Notes: generated by a model not told the origin, from the sequence alone. A DNA stretch of 64,000 nt from Paraescarpia echinospica (GCA_020002185.1 CM034531.1:83207608-83271607), one strand, 5' to 3'. Shown: positions 53,101 through 62,000, numbered from the stretch's first letter. Numbers and translations are program-made.

Positions 53101-56100
53101 TGGCAGAAGGTTGGTTTTGACCTGTTCTCTTACCAAGGAAAGGACTACTTAGTCACCACTGACTACTGATCAAACTTCCGGGAAATAGACTACCTACCAA
53201 CCACTGGCTCCAAGGCAGTAATCACAAAGCTCAAAGCTCACTTTGCTAGGATGGGAATGCCGGACACTGTAGTTACTGGCAATGGTAGCCAGCTGGTGTC
53301 AGACGAGTTTGCTCATTTCAGTAAGAAATGGGGATTGAACATGTGATGACATCTCCACACCACAGTCGCTCAAACGGCAAAGTGGAATCATCAGTGAACG
53401 CTGCAAAGAAGATGAACTAGAAAGCACAATGCGCTGGTGATGACCAATATTTAGCACTGCTGAATATCCGCAACACCCCGACTCAAGGAATGGATAGTAG
53501 TCGTAGGCAGACGAAAACAATTCCTCCAGCAGCTCAAAGTCTTCTGGAGTCACGGTCGTCTGTGCAGCAACATGAAACAGATATGCTGAAAAGGACACAA
53601 CGCCGTCAAGCCAAGTACTATGACTAATCTGCTACAGATCTCCCACATCTGCATCAAGGCGATACCATCCGAATGAAGCCGTTCAAGCTTGGAGTCAAGT
53701 CATGAAAGAAAGCGAAGGTGGTGAGACGACTGGATGAAAGGTCCTATGAAGTTGAAGACAGTGAGGGAACAGTGTACAGGTGCAACCGTGTACACCTAAG
53801 AAGAACACACAAAACACATGAGGTGGTGTTTCGTGTTGGTTGAGGAGTCCATGGATATCCCATCCCAAGATGATCCTCTAATCACTCCAGTTGACCCAAT
53901 TCGGGCCAACACACTGCAGACACGCAAGTGTGTTGACTTGTGGATGTTCCATCCATATGTTCATGTTTGCCATGTTCATACGAGTATGACACATTGTCTG
54001 GTGCTATTCTCATAAGTGCATGCGTGGTTGGCGTCATACCTATATGGTCGTACCTCTGCCGTGCGTGTCATTAGAAGAGGGAGTGGTACCTTTAGAATGG
54101 AAAGAGGCAAACATTATACCGTTTTTTAAAAAGGGTTCGAGACACAAGTCGGAGAACTATAGACCAGTGAGTTTAACGTCAGTGATTTGCAAATTACTAG
54201 AAAGGCTAATTAAAGATCACATGGTGGATTTTCTTGTTAAACATAACTTGATAAACCCATGTTGAGATGGGTTTATGGCCGATTAGTGTGCACTTAACAG
54301 GGTGTTTCTGACTGGAAAAAGATGCTGCCTGTTGCAAAGTTTGGGTATCATAGTCATGGTTATCAGAGAATGAGGTTGTACTATGTACAGGGATGGTAAG
54401 GTGGTATTCTATCAGAAATAACAGTGTTTAAAAGTAGTTGAACATTTAATTATTTCAGCAAAGTTTCATTTTATAACTACAATATAATTTAAATTAATTT
54501 TTAGTCTTATTTATCTCAGAATCACATTTTAGTATCTAATCAACTTATTTAATGTAATTTATGCTTTTAGTTATTTATTTATCCAGTATGTTCAGCTGTT
54601 CAGCAGTTTTGCTAATCGTTTATTTTATCATCGCATTCAACCGTAATTTACTATGCATTGGTTTATCTATATATATACTAGGATTTTGCTTCCTAACTTT
54701 ATTTTTTTAATTTATTTCTCTTAAATGCAGTTTTATGCTTCTTAGATGATTGCCGATTTGTAAGCACCCATGAACGGGTCATTAGTCCCGGATTTGATGG
54801 TGTGTAAATAAAGTTTATTATTATTATAATTGAGCGTTTGCATGTTGACCATGCCACTTTGGCTTTAGCATGACATCAGGAGTGTTGCTGCTGTAATGAA
54901 ATAGTGTGTTAAGTAGTGTTTGGTGTTAGCAGGAACGTTTTGTGATTCAGTTATGTTGCAATCAGGTTTTGGCAAGTTTATATCACTACGAAACACTGAT
55001 GCTGATCCATAGACGTAATGAGTTGGTTACTTTAATGTGTTAGTACGTTTTGGTTAAGTACATGTTGCTTGTAAAATGGAGGGGATGTAACAGTAGCACT
55101 TAATGACGTCTCCCTAGAAAGTAGAATAACAGGCCACTCCCTTGTTGCGGCCCGAGCAAATACAGTAACAGTAGCGTTTTGACAAATTATTTTTAAATGG
55201 TTTTATCTTGCATGCTAAATCAATTTTCCCATCGTATGTACTTATATTGTAAACCAGTGAAGTAATTTATCACAGCAGTTCAGATATAAAAGTTACACGC
55301 AAACTCTGTTGGCCCTAATTAAGACATAAAGGCCATAAAATTTGGGATGAAAATTAAGTAGTCAACAAATACTTTATTTACTGGCACCAAGATAATAATT
55401 ATTTATATTATGTATTAACACATGAAAGCTCTGGTAAAATACACAACAATTTTTTATGAATGATTTGCATGTGTAAAAGTGGTAGTTGACTAAATGTTTC
55501 ATGTATGACCTTGCAGGGACCTTTTGATGGAGTGTTGGGATTTAGCCAGGGAGCATCGATGGTATCTCTGCTGTGTGCAATGCAGGCTCAACAAGCAACA
55601 GGTGATGAACTGGTCTCACTTCTATATTTAGAGTAGAACTATTACAGTACTTGGCCCAGATCTATAAAAACGGTGAGAGTGGTAAATAGCTCTCCTGAAA
55701 GCTCTGAGGAGATTGAATCCCTCTCTAAGCCCAGGTGAATCACACTGATAATTGTGAGCAGATGTTGAGGTATATTTATGTCATTAAACAAATCTCTAGA
55801 CTTGTAGCGGATCATATCAGACTCATCATTATCCTAACTTTAATAACTCGCTTTTATCAAGACCAGTTTATTATCAGGGTTGGGTTTCTGCTGGAAGAAA
55901 CCTATCTCATCCAGGATGCTTCCATGAAAGTTGTTACCACTTTCATCTAAATCAAGTGAGCATATAGATCAGACGAAGTAAAATAACATAAGTTGGGGTC
56001 AAATACTTGCACTGCAGTACAGCACTTCAGTACATCTGGTTTCAAATGACATATATGTTTACTGTGTACTCTTTACATATAAACTATCTCTACTTATAAA

Positions 56101-57351
56101 TAATTCCACCTAGTGTTCAAGTTTGGTTTAGTTTCATGCACTTTCTTGTGGAAGAAACTATTTCTTCCCAGATGGGTGAAACAAATATTTCAACATGGAC
56201 AGCCGTTTACAATGTTCCTGAGCAAACATTCAACTGCATTTTTGGTGTGTGTTAACATGTGTGAGTGTTGGGACGTTCTGTAAAACTGGCATTTGCGGAA
56301 ACAACTTTCATTATCTTGAGTCCATGAGGAGGCGCCACTCTATGTTGTCAGCTATATCTGAGGACAGTCTGCATGCCTGGTGCACGAAAACTAGATCTAT
56401 GGCCAATGGCAGTGTTATGTTCCATGAAACACTGCGATAAGGATAACTATAATGCAAGTAGAACGAAACAGGATCCAAGCTGATTCGGATGAAATGATGA
56501 TTTAGCGCACCTTATACTATCATGGTTTAGTATGCTATTAGATCTCAACGCTTTTCTCATATTGTTCCACAGCTGGCTGTTCTTGTGAATGCTTCGTAAG
56601 AGTTACACAAATTTGTCATGTACTCGTGAAGTAACACACACGTTTTATGAATTCCAAAGTGTCCTGTGCTGCAGCCACTCTTTGGTAAAATAGTTCACGG
56701 AATTCCCAGGCAGCATTCACTTGGAAACACAAGGCTGCATTTATAACTAATTTCTTTCAGATTCTGTCATCAAATTTGACTTTGCAATACTCGTAGCTGG
56801 GTTCAAAAGTCGATCGACAAAACACGCTGATCTGTACAGCCGGCAGGTGGCGTTACCAACACTGCATGTGTATGGTGACACCGACAAGGTCATAGGCAAA
56901 GGTCAGTTGAGGGTAAACACCCCACAAAATACAGAGCATTCGCTTGAAGCAATTATGTGATACCTAACAAATGCAGTGAATTTGTGTTTATTATTATTAC
57001 AAAGATGAAAGACAGCATCAGAAGTGTTTTACTCTGATACTAGTGGAATATAAATAATTTATAATCCATTGTAGTAAAGATTTTTTAAATTGAACTAATT
57101 ACCTAAAATGAAAATGTGAAATAACTTTTGATATAACAAATAATTACTGCTGAACCTGCTTTTGCAATTTATCGTTGACAGACATGAGTGAGGAGCTGCT
57201 ACAGCTCTACATGGTGCCAGTGACACTGAATCACCCCGGTGGACACTTCGTCCCTGCCGCGGCACCACAGAAGAAAGTCTACGTAGAGTTTCTCTCTGAT
57301 ATGCTCCGACTGAAGAAGGACCGAATGGAAGACACGTCAGAGAAGACGTGA
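41117..57351 (+). CDS. OVCA2: OVCA2/FSH1-family serine hydrolase, complete eight-exon gene
   Basis: Coding exons: 41117-41140, 43633-43655, 44122-44192, 47624-47701, 49669-49787, 55517-55601, 56761-56901, 57182-57351. They total 711 bases, or 236 residues plus stop (human OVCA2 is about 227). Family landmarks in order: ILCIHGYRQNE (residues 9-19), TFREKTGAFRK, VFITAPNVV (40-48), CGWWFS (68-73), the nucleophile elbow GPFDGVLGFSQGA (Ser115), HVYGDTDKV (Asp173/175) and HPGGHFVP (His202). The alpha/beta-hydrolase triad is therefore complete. The family cleaves ester bonds, with human OVCA2 preferring long-chain alkyl esters; it is expected to be cytosolic or nuclear, as no signal peptide is seen. 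All phases join cleanly if intron 4 uses a GC donor. Intron 5 hosts a Ty3/gypsy element. Confidence 0.93.
41141..43632 (+). other. OVCA2 intron 1
   Basis: 2.5-kb AT-rich intron. It holds copy B of the interspersed repeat at 42470-43240. Sequence at 42080-42260 has a CACTCACCAGAACC / GGTGTGAGTG inverted motif and may be another old element. No other gene was seen in it. Confidence 0.7.
42470..43240 (+). repeat. interspersed repeat family, copy B (interrupted)
   Basis: The left part (42470-42555, CCTTTTAGCAGCATCTAACA to TTGACTGTTGAATCCATTG) and the right part (about 42990-43240) both match copy C in reverse and copy A directly. About 430 bases in between are absent from copy C, so they look like an insertion. 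The insert starts near CAGGGTTCGCACAGGT at 42579 and has CTTGAATGTTCTTGAAT repeats. Confidence 0.8.
43633..43655 (+). CDS. OVCA2: OVCA2 exon 2 (23-nt micro-exon)
   Basis: Encodes ILCIHGY plus two bases of an Arg codon, between TTGCAG and GTAAGT. This is the first beta strand and oxyanion-side HG motif of the hydrolase fold. At 23 nt it is a micro-exon that gene finders easily miss. Confidence 0.9.
44122..44192 (+). CDS. OVCA2: OVCA2 exon 3
   Basis: Encodes QNEQTFREKTGAFRKIVK and on to YAEL, in the frame set by exon 2. Acceptor TTTTTCCAG, donor GTAACT, ends in phase 1. REKTGA(F/L)RK is a signature of the family. Confidence 0.93.
45090..45375. repeat. composite minisatellite: ~100-bp duplication plus 27-bp units
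   Basis: The segment GATGAAGTGTTGGAC to GGTAGCAGTCTGGTTCAG occurs twice (about 45097 and 45194). The second copy is expanded by three to four 27-bp units, GGTGTGTTAGGTAGCAGTCT plus GGACCAT. It lies inside OVCA2 intron 3. Confidence 0.85.
46020..46548. repeat. 48-bp tandem array, 11 units, 144-bp higher-order period
   Basis: Unit: CCTCACAAGCCAGAGGTGGT, AGTTGACCTCACTACCCCTG, GCAGACAT. Each unit carries a hairpin, GGTAGT-N7-ACTACC. Three unit types (AAGCCAGAGG, AAACCAGAGG with TTGAACTC, AAGCCAGGGG) repeat in order three times, giving a 144-bp period. Because 48 = 3 x 16, frames on both strands stay open (155 and 136 codons). It is intronic in OVCA2. Confidence 0.95.
47624..47701 (+). CDS. OVCA2: OVCA2 exon 4, ending at a GC splice donor
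   Basis: After TTTGTAG it encodes FITAPNVVSP, then a variable acidic/Ala-rich linker. The next exon needs phase 1. The only nearby junction giving it is CAG|GCCAGT at 47701/47702, one mismatch from the consensus GC donor CAG|GCAAGT. The nearest GT (47706) would break the frame. Confidence 0.75.
47702..49668 (+). other. OVCA2 intron 4 (putative GC-AG intron)
   Basis: 1967 bases from GCCAGT to CTTACAG. AT-rich, with repeat copy C near its middle in the opposite orientation to copy B. Nothing else recognised. Confidence 0.6.
48665..48960 (-). repeat. interspersed repeat family, copy C (inverted)
   Basis: The reverse complement matches copies A and B: AAAATGGGTGTACGCTTATT, then CAAAGCTCGGTGATGAAAA, then TGACTGTTGAATCCATGA at 48884-48901. 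It lacks the 430-bp insert of copy B. It is about 5.4 kb from copy B, in inverted orientation within the same transcript. Confidence 0.8.
49669..49787 (+). CDS. OVCA2: OVCA2 exon 5
   Basis: Acceptor CTTACAG, donor GTAGGG, ends in phase 0. Encodes CGWWFSQHHRSFNAQE and the helix before the nucleophile elbow. GWWF is highly conserved in OVCA2 homologues. Confidence 0.92.
49968..50132 (+). repeat. 5' LTR of the gypsy element (165 bp)
   Basis: TG...CA ends. Shares TTAATGACGTCTCCC, AGAAAGTAGAATAACAGGCC and CCCGAGCAAATAC with the 3' LTR. It contains AATAAA at 50044 inside GTTTAATAAAGTTTGG, a plausible polyadenylation signal. Confidence 0.9.
50133..50150 (+). other. primer binding site candidate
   Basis: TGGTGGCGTCGGTGAG follows the LTR CA end directly. 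The leading TGG is expected to pair with a tRNA 3' CCA end. The tRNA species was not determined. Confidence 0.6.
50370..50922 (+). pseudogene. gypsy gag remnant
   Basis: NWKLWKEMWENYL near 50380 is typical of gag N-termini in this lineage. Further frames carry FNSMDLTEKEHV and WFEQYYSVLKNQVD, and later LPRAVGICRCMQEAEEQ. At least two frame changes and an internal stop separate the pieces. No clear CCHC knuckle survives. Confidence 0.75.
51119..51445 (+). pseudogene. gypsy protease remnant
   Basis: VKMQADCGSTVSILPKKYV near 51150 carries the aspartic protease D-x-G signature, here DCGS for the usual D(S/T)G. VDYVIVDHD later fits the second half of the domain. The frame is open across the domain. 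Confidence 0.85.
51367..52130 (+). pseudogene. gypsy reverse transcriptase remnant
   Basis: Two overlapping frames: the N-terminal part (AVRPPRTLPES, LVNQMSVAKTG) ends in TGA at 51658-51660, and the palm continues in another frame from about 51602 with FATPFGWYLWRRLPFGLK and the Asp-Asp box as VADDIIIHG (about 51838-51864). In-frame TAA at 51968-51970 and TGA at 52058-52060 break the thumb region. Confidence 0.9.
52190..52741 (+). pseudogene. gypsy RNase H remnant
   Basis: FDASKQLVIQCDASNDGLG (about 52258-52314), YAIIEKEMLAVVFALEKW and YSDHKPLQAI contain the expected D, E, D active residues. The last motif lies in a different frame from the first two, so a frameshift sits near 52440. TAA at 52739-52741 ends the frame. 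Confidence 0.9.
52767..53820 (+). pseudogene. gypsy integrase remnant
   Basis: Zinc-binding H-x-H/C-x2-C domain: HLGHVGIEGCLRRARELVFW then CEACHEF near 53020. The core has GFDLFSYQGKDYLVTTDY followed by a stop, then VVTGNGSQLVSDEF, where the family has TDNG: Gly replaces the second catalytic Asp. The segment with the catalytic Glu (NGKVESS) is in a shifted frame. C-terminal VVRRLDERSYEVED survives near 53720. Confidence 0.88.
54068..54830 (+). mobile_element. CR1/L2-like non-LTR fragment nested in the gypsy element
   Basis: Starts with the frame SLEEGVVPLEWKEANI, FFKKGSRHKSENYRPVSLTS, then CKLLERLIKDHM, which is the reverse transcriptase N-terminal fingers block. A TGA at 54263-54265 breaks it, and further polymerase motifs are missing. 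The AT-rich right half ends with AATAAAGTTTATTATTATTA, typical of the short 3' repeats of CR1/L2 elements. It lies between integrase and 3' LTR, so it inserted after the gypsy element. Confidence 0.8.
55086..55170 (+). repeat. 3' LTR of the gypsy element (85 bp, internally deleted)
   Basis: Same ends as the 5' LTR (TGTAACAG...AGTAACA) but lacks about 80 internal bases, from GTGGCAGCCACG to CATACAGTGAGG, which include the AATAAA. A polypurine tract (GGAGGGGA) lies directly upstream. Confidence 0.85.
55517..55601 (+). CDS. OVCA2: OVCA2 exon 6 (nucleophile elbow)
   Basis: Acceptor CCTTGCAG, donor GTGATG. Encodes GPFDGVLGFSQGASMVSLLC, containing the G-x-S-x-G catalytic serine. It lies 346 bases downstream of the 3' LTR of the intronic retrotransposon. 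Confidence 0.96.
55602..56760 (+). other. OVCA2 intron 6
   Basis: 1159 bases without recognisable repeats or genes. Short open frames are motif-free. Confidence 0.7.
56761..56901 (+). CDS. OVCA2: OVCA2 exon 7 (catalytic Asp)
   Basis: Acceptor TTTCTTTCAG, donor GTCAGT, phases 1 to 1. Encodes FAILVAGFKSR, then LPTLHVYGDTDKVIGK with the triad aspartate. Confidence 0.95.
57182..57351 (+). CDS. OVCA2: OVCA2 exon 8 (catalytic His, stop)
   Basis: After GACAG it encodes LNHPGGHFVPAAAPQKK and a basic/acidic tail, ending in TGA at 57349-57351. The intron before it is only 280 bases (56902-57181). Confidence 0.95.
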
Positions 57352-57354
57352 CCA

Positions 57355-58110
57355 TTGTGTCTGTCATTAGATGTGACATATTGTGATGTAGACTTGACCA
57401 CCAAGTCTGTCATTTGGAGATGCGACATTGTGTGATGTAGACTTAACCACCAAGTCTGTCATTAGATGTGACATTGTGCGATGTAGACCTGATGACCGAG
57501 TCCGTCATTAGGAGAAGTGACATTGTGTGATGTAGACTTGACCACCAAGTCTGTCATTAGATGTGACATTGTGTGATGTAGACTGGATGACCGAGTCTGT
57601 CATTAGGAGAAGTGACATTGTGTGATGTAGACTTGATGACCGAGTCTGTCATTAGGAGATGTGACATTGTGTGAAGTAGACTTGATGACTGAGTTTGTCA
57701 TTAGATGTGACATTGTGTGATATAGATCTGACCACCACTAGGTCTGTCATTAGGAGATGTGACGTTATGTGATGTAGACTTGATGACCGAGTTTGTCATT
57801 AGATGTGACATTGTGAGACATAGATCTGACCACCACTAGGTCTGTCATTAGGAGATGTGACGTTGTGTGATATAGACTTGACTACCACCAAGTCTGTCAT
57901 TAGGACAAGTGACATTGTGTGATGTAGACTTGACCACCAAGTCTGTCATTAATAGATGTGACATTGTGTGATGTAGACTTGATGACCGAGTTTGTCATTA
58001 GATGTGACATTGTGTGATATAAATCTGACCACCAAGTTTGTTGTTAGGATATGTATAATTGTGTGATGAAGACTTGATCACCAAGTCTGTCATTAGATGT
58101 GAAATATATA
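57355..58110. repeat. minisatellite forming the OVCA2 3' UTR, about 16 units of 40-50 bp
   Basis: Units read GTGACATTGTGTGATGTAGA then CTTGA(CC/TG)ACC(A/G)AGT(C/T)TGTCATTAG(GA)GAT. Length varies through presence or absence of AGGAGA and a CCACTAGG insertion. The array begins three to four bases after the OVCA2 stop codon, so it is transcribed in the 3' UTR unless cleavage occurs early. Confidence 0.92.
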
Positions 58111-58237
58111 TTATGATATCGTTGACCAGGTGAAATGTCAGAATTGACATCACATTTCGGCCTGAATCCCTTACATGTTATTCTTGCATGCCAATATTTC
58201 TTTATAACACAACAATGTTATGTACAACACAAACTGT

Positions 58238-58262
58238 TTTATTTATATCATATTAATTTATT
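58238..58262 (-). terminator. polyadenylation signals for the minus-strand ankyrin gene
   Basis: Two minus-strand AATAAA hexamers (plus TTTATT at 58257-58262 and 58238-58243) about 560 bases beyond the ankyrin gene stop. They lie within 15-40 bases of the OVCA2 signal on the other strand, so the transcripts probably overlap at their ends. Confidence 0.4.
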
Positions 58263-58275
58263 TACCATATAGATC

Positions 58276-58281
58276 AATAAA
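58276..58281 (+). terminator. OVCA2 polyadenylation signal candidate
   Basis: AATAAA about 925 bases after the stop, in AT-rich sequence beyond the 3' UTR minisatellite, with a T-rich downstream region (TTGCTTTGTGTTTT at about 58292). No other AATAAA lies between the stop and this site. Confidence 0.55.
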
Positions 58282-58639
58282 CTTAACTCTCATTGCTTTG
58301 TGTTTTACAACTATTTGCACAATGATAAACATAATTAAAAATCAAATGTTTATCTAGAGGACATGGAGGAAAATAACTGGATAACACACATACATTAATA
58401 AATATGATGTAAACAGTATTTTGGTTGTGTGAAATGGATTTTTGTTAGAGTAAAATATATGGTTGGTTGAGTGAAGTGTTTGTGTAGTTGACCAAAGTGT
58501 ATGTTCGGTGAGTGAGTGAAGTGTACATTAACTTGGGTGAAGTGTACATTCACAGAAGTCTACATTGAATGGAGTGTATGTTCAATAACTGAAGTGAATG
58601 TTCAGTCAAGTGACTGTTTTGTTCAGCCCACAGTCTGTT

Positions 58640-58835
58640 CAGCTATGAGACATATGTTGTCAAGGCGTCATCAGCCATCTGTGTAGTGTTGTCAAGTTGT
58701 CATCAGCCAGCTGTGTGAAATGTCAAGGCGTCATCAGCCAGCTGTGTGACATGTTGTCAAGTCGTCATCTACCAGCTGTGTGACGTGTTGTCAAGGTGTC
58801 ATCAGACAGCTATGTGACACATTGTCAAGGTGTCA
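58640..58835. repeat. about 34-bp tandem array, 5-6 units
   Basis: Units contain GTTGTCAAGGCGTCATCAGC and CAGCTGTGTGACAT. The array occupies the presumed 3' UTR of the ankyrin gene and reaches its stop codon (58825-58827). Confidence 0.85.
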
Positions 58836-59009
58836 TCAGCTTGAGTATCTTCTTCTTGACACACCTCAGTTGCTTCAGTGACTCTGTGATGTGTTGTTGC
58901 TGTGGATTCTGCCCGCCGAACTTTGCTCTCACAGGGGTGTGTGGTTGGATGACGTCAACCACCCGTCTACCGTCATTAACCGACAGGAGTGGAGTGACTT
59001 CCTGGTGAC
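58825..59009 (-). CDS. ankyrin gene terminal exon
   Basis: Acceptor CCTCTAACAG at 59014-59010, stop TGA at 58827-58825. Encodes HQEVTPLLSVNDGRRVVDVI, then a tail with FGGQNPQQQHI and CVKKKILKL. It completes the third repeat and adds a basic C-terminus. The acceptor is only about 18 bases from the 21-bp array. Confidence 0.82.
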
Positions 59010-62000
59010 CTGTTAGAGGACAATACAGCATGGAGGAGTGGCAATACAGCACGGAGGAGTGGCAGTACAGTATGGAGTGGCAATACAGCACAGAGGAGTT
59101 GCAATACAGCACAGAAGAGTGGCAGTACAGCACAGAGGAGTGGCAATACAGCACGGAGGAATGGCAATACAGCATGGAGGAGTGGCAGTACACCATGAAG
59201 GAGTGGCAATACAGCACAGAGGAGTGGCACAGTTTTGTGTTGACGGATGAAGAGCCAAGAGTGAAGACAGAGTTGCACACAGGTCGATGTAAGTGAATGT
59301 TATATATAGTGAGAGAGTAGGTCTAGTGTTAAATCACGTCAGTTTTGTATAGTGTCGTACGCAGCATTCAGTACAAGTGTGAGCTATTGTAGGAATATTC
59401 TCGGGCCTGCAACTACCACTATTGACAGGCCTGGCTGACCTGTGAGATTTTAGAATATATCTGGCCGTTGTGGTGGAGAATAAAGACGAATTGCAAGAAG
59501 CACAGCAAGAGTGAACGTAGGTGTTCGAGATGCATGTGACGAGGTTTGATCTCAGTAATATGGAAATTGTGTGGTTGGACACCAAAAAGAGGGGATTTGA
59601 AGACCTTTGTGTACAATGACGGTATGGTAACTGATGTATGTGAGTAGGTAGGAGGGCAGCGAAGGGTGTATACAGGATGGTTACTGATGTACGTGAGTAG
59701 GTAGGAGGGCAGCGAAGGGTGTATACAGGATGGTTACTGATGTACGTGAGTAGGTAGGAGGGCAGTGAAGGGTGCATACAGGATGGTTACTGATGTACGT
59801 GAGTAGGTAGGGCAGCGAAGGGTGTATACAGGATGGTTACTGATGTACGTGAGTAGGTAGGAGGGCAGCAAATGGGTGTATACAGGATGGTTACTGATGT
59901 ACGTGAGTAGGTAGGAGGGCAGGGAAGAGTGTTTACAGGATGGTTACTGATGTACGTGAGTAGGTAGGAGGGCAGTGAAGGGTGCATACAGGATGGTTAC
60001 TGATGTAGGTGAGTAGGTAGGAGGGCAGCAAAGGGTGTATACAGGATGGTTACTGATGTACGTGAGTAGGTAAGAGGGCAGCGAAGGGTTTATAGAGGAT
60101 GGTTACTGATGTACGTGAGTAGGTAGGAGGGCAGCAAAGGGTGTATACAGGATGGTTACTGATGTACGTGAGTAGGTAGGAGGGCAGTGAAGGGTGCATA
60201 CAGGATGGTTACTGATGTACGTGAGTAGGTAGGAGGGCAGCAAAGGGTGTATACAGGATGGTTACTGATGTACGTAAGTAGGTAGGAGGGCAGCGAAGAG
60301 TGTGTACAGGATGGTTACTGATGTACGTGAGTAGGCAGGAGGGCAGTGAAGGGTGCATACAGGATGGTTACTGATGTACGTGAGTAGGTAGGAGGGCAGT
60401 GAAGGGTGTATACAGGATGGTTACTGATGTACGTGAGTAGGTAGGAGGGCAGCCAAGGGTGTATACAGGATGGTTACTGTTGTACATGAGTAGGTAGGAG
60501 GGCAGCGAAAGGTGCATACAGGATGTACGTGAGTATGTTGGAGGGCAGGGAAGAGTGTTTACAGGATGGTTACTGATATACGTGAGTAGGTTGGAGGGCA
60601 GGGAAGAGTGTTTACAGGATGGTTACTGATGTACGTGAGTAGGTTGGAGGGCAGGGAAGAGTGTTTACAGGATGGTTACTGATGTACGTGAGTAGGTTGG
60701 AGGGCAGCGAAGGGTGTATACAGGATGGTTACTGTTGTACGTGATTAGGTAGGAGGGCAGCGAAAGGTGCATACAGGATGGTTACTGTTGTACGTGATTA
60801 GGTAGGAGGGCAGCGAAGGGTGCACACAGGATGTACGTGAGTAGGTTGGAGGGCAGCGAAGAGTGTTTACAGGATGGTTACTGATGTACGTGAGTAGGTT
60901 GGAGGGCAGCGAAGGGTGCATACAGGATGTACGTGAGTAGGTTGGAGGGCAGCGAAGAGTGTTTACAGGATGGTTACTGATGTACGTGAGTAGGTTGGAG
61001 GGCAGCGATGAGTGTTTACAGGGTGGTTACTGATGTACGTGAGTAGGTTGGAGGGCAGCGAAGGGTGTATACAGGATGGTGCGAATGCACTGAACAAGGT
61101 GGAGGGAGTGTCGACAGCCAGGAATATGTCGGCCAAGTTGTGTGCGTGTCCTTGAATATGTAATGTGCGTGCGTGCGTTCGGGATATACAAAACAAGCTA
61201 ACTATCGAAAAACAGTGAGGCTGCAAAACAATATCACGTCAGATGGCTACACTTATATAAACATGCATCATTAAAATGCATGATTGCTGGGATTGTTAGG
61301 CTTTCAAATATTCTGTCGGACCTGCAACATTTAAAAATTACGGGCCCGGTTGACACTGACATTTTTAAACCATCTGTTGCACAACATTGGTCATATGATG
61401 TCTTGAGATCACCCCCAGATGCCCATGTGTCGTAGCTGATGTCTCATTTATTAGACTGCCCATGAGTAGTGACTGATGTCTCATCAGACTGCCAATGTGT
61501 AGTGGCTGATGTCTCATTTATCAGACTGCCCCTGCATAGTGGCTGATATCTCATTTATTAGACTGTCAATGCATAGTGGCTGATGTCTCATTTATCAAAC
61601 TGCCCATGTGTAGTGTCTGATGTCTCATTTATCAGACTGCTTATGAGTAGTGGACTGATGTCTTATTTATCAGACTGCCTGTTTGTTCCGTGGGAGGATC
61701 TTCAACTGTTCTGTGGAGTGAGAGTATGATATGAAGCACATATTTACCTGCATTAGTTGCACTGTCGACAGGATAAACACCAAATCTGTTGGCCAGGTTC
61801 CGATCAGCACCTGCAATGTGTGATGTTTCTTACGTTCATTCAGGATGAGATCGTTACAGTAAGACAGCATAACACAGCACAAAAACAGCAAAGTCTATAT
61901 TTACAAACAATGGTCAGATTTAATTTAAAAAAATTGTGATTCATTAAAAACCATTTGGGCAGTCAATATTTTAGGATAGATGTTGTTTATACTATAAGTT

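Larger units (their letters stand above)
49968..55170 (+). mobile_element. Ty3/gypsy LTR retrotransposon, decayed, in OVCA2 intron 5
   Basis: 5' LTR 49968-50132 (TGTAACAATATC...CCGTAACA), primer site immediately after (TGGTGGCGTC), then gag and pol remains in the order protease, reverse transcriptase, RNase H, integrase. A polypurine tract (AATGGAGGGGA) comes before the 3' LTR at 55086-55170. Flanks GTAAC and GTAGC resemble a 5-bp target duplication with one change. Domain order with integrase last is that of Ty3/gypsy. Multiple stops and frameshifts show it is inactive. It has the same orientation as the host gene. Confidence 0.93.

Noticed and set aside
59030..59296. Plus-strand EEWQYST repeat frame
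   Set aside because: By-product of the 21-bp array and antisense to the ankyrin gene intron. No supporting signals.
61085..61145. Minus-strand NLADIFLAVDTPST resembling the ankyrin exon NLANRFGVYPVDSATN
   Set aside because: There are some shared nucleotides with the 61748-61810 exon, but no acceptor or donor in phase and no repeat consensus. It is probably chance or a very old exon duplicate.
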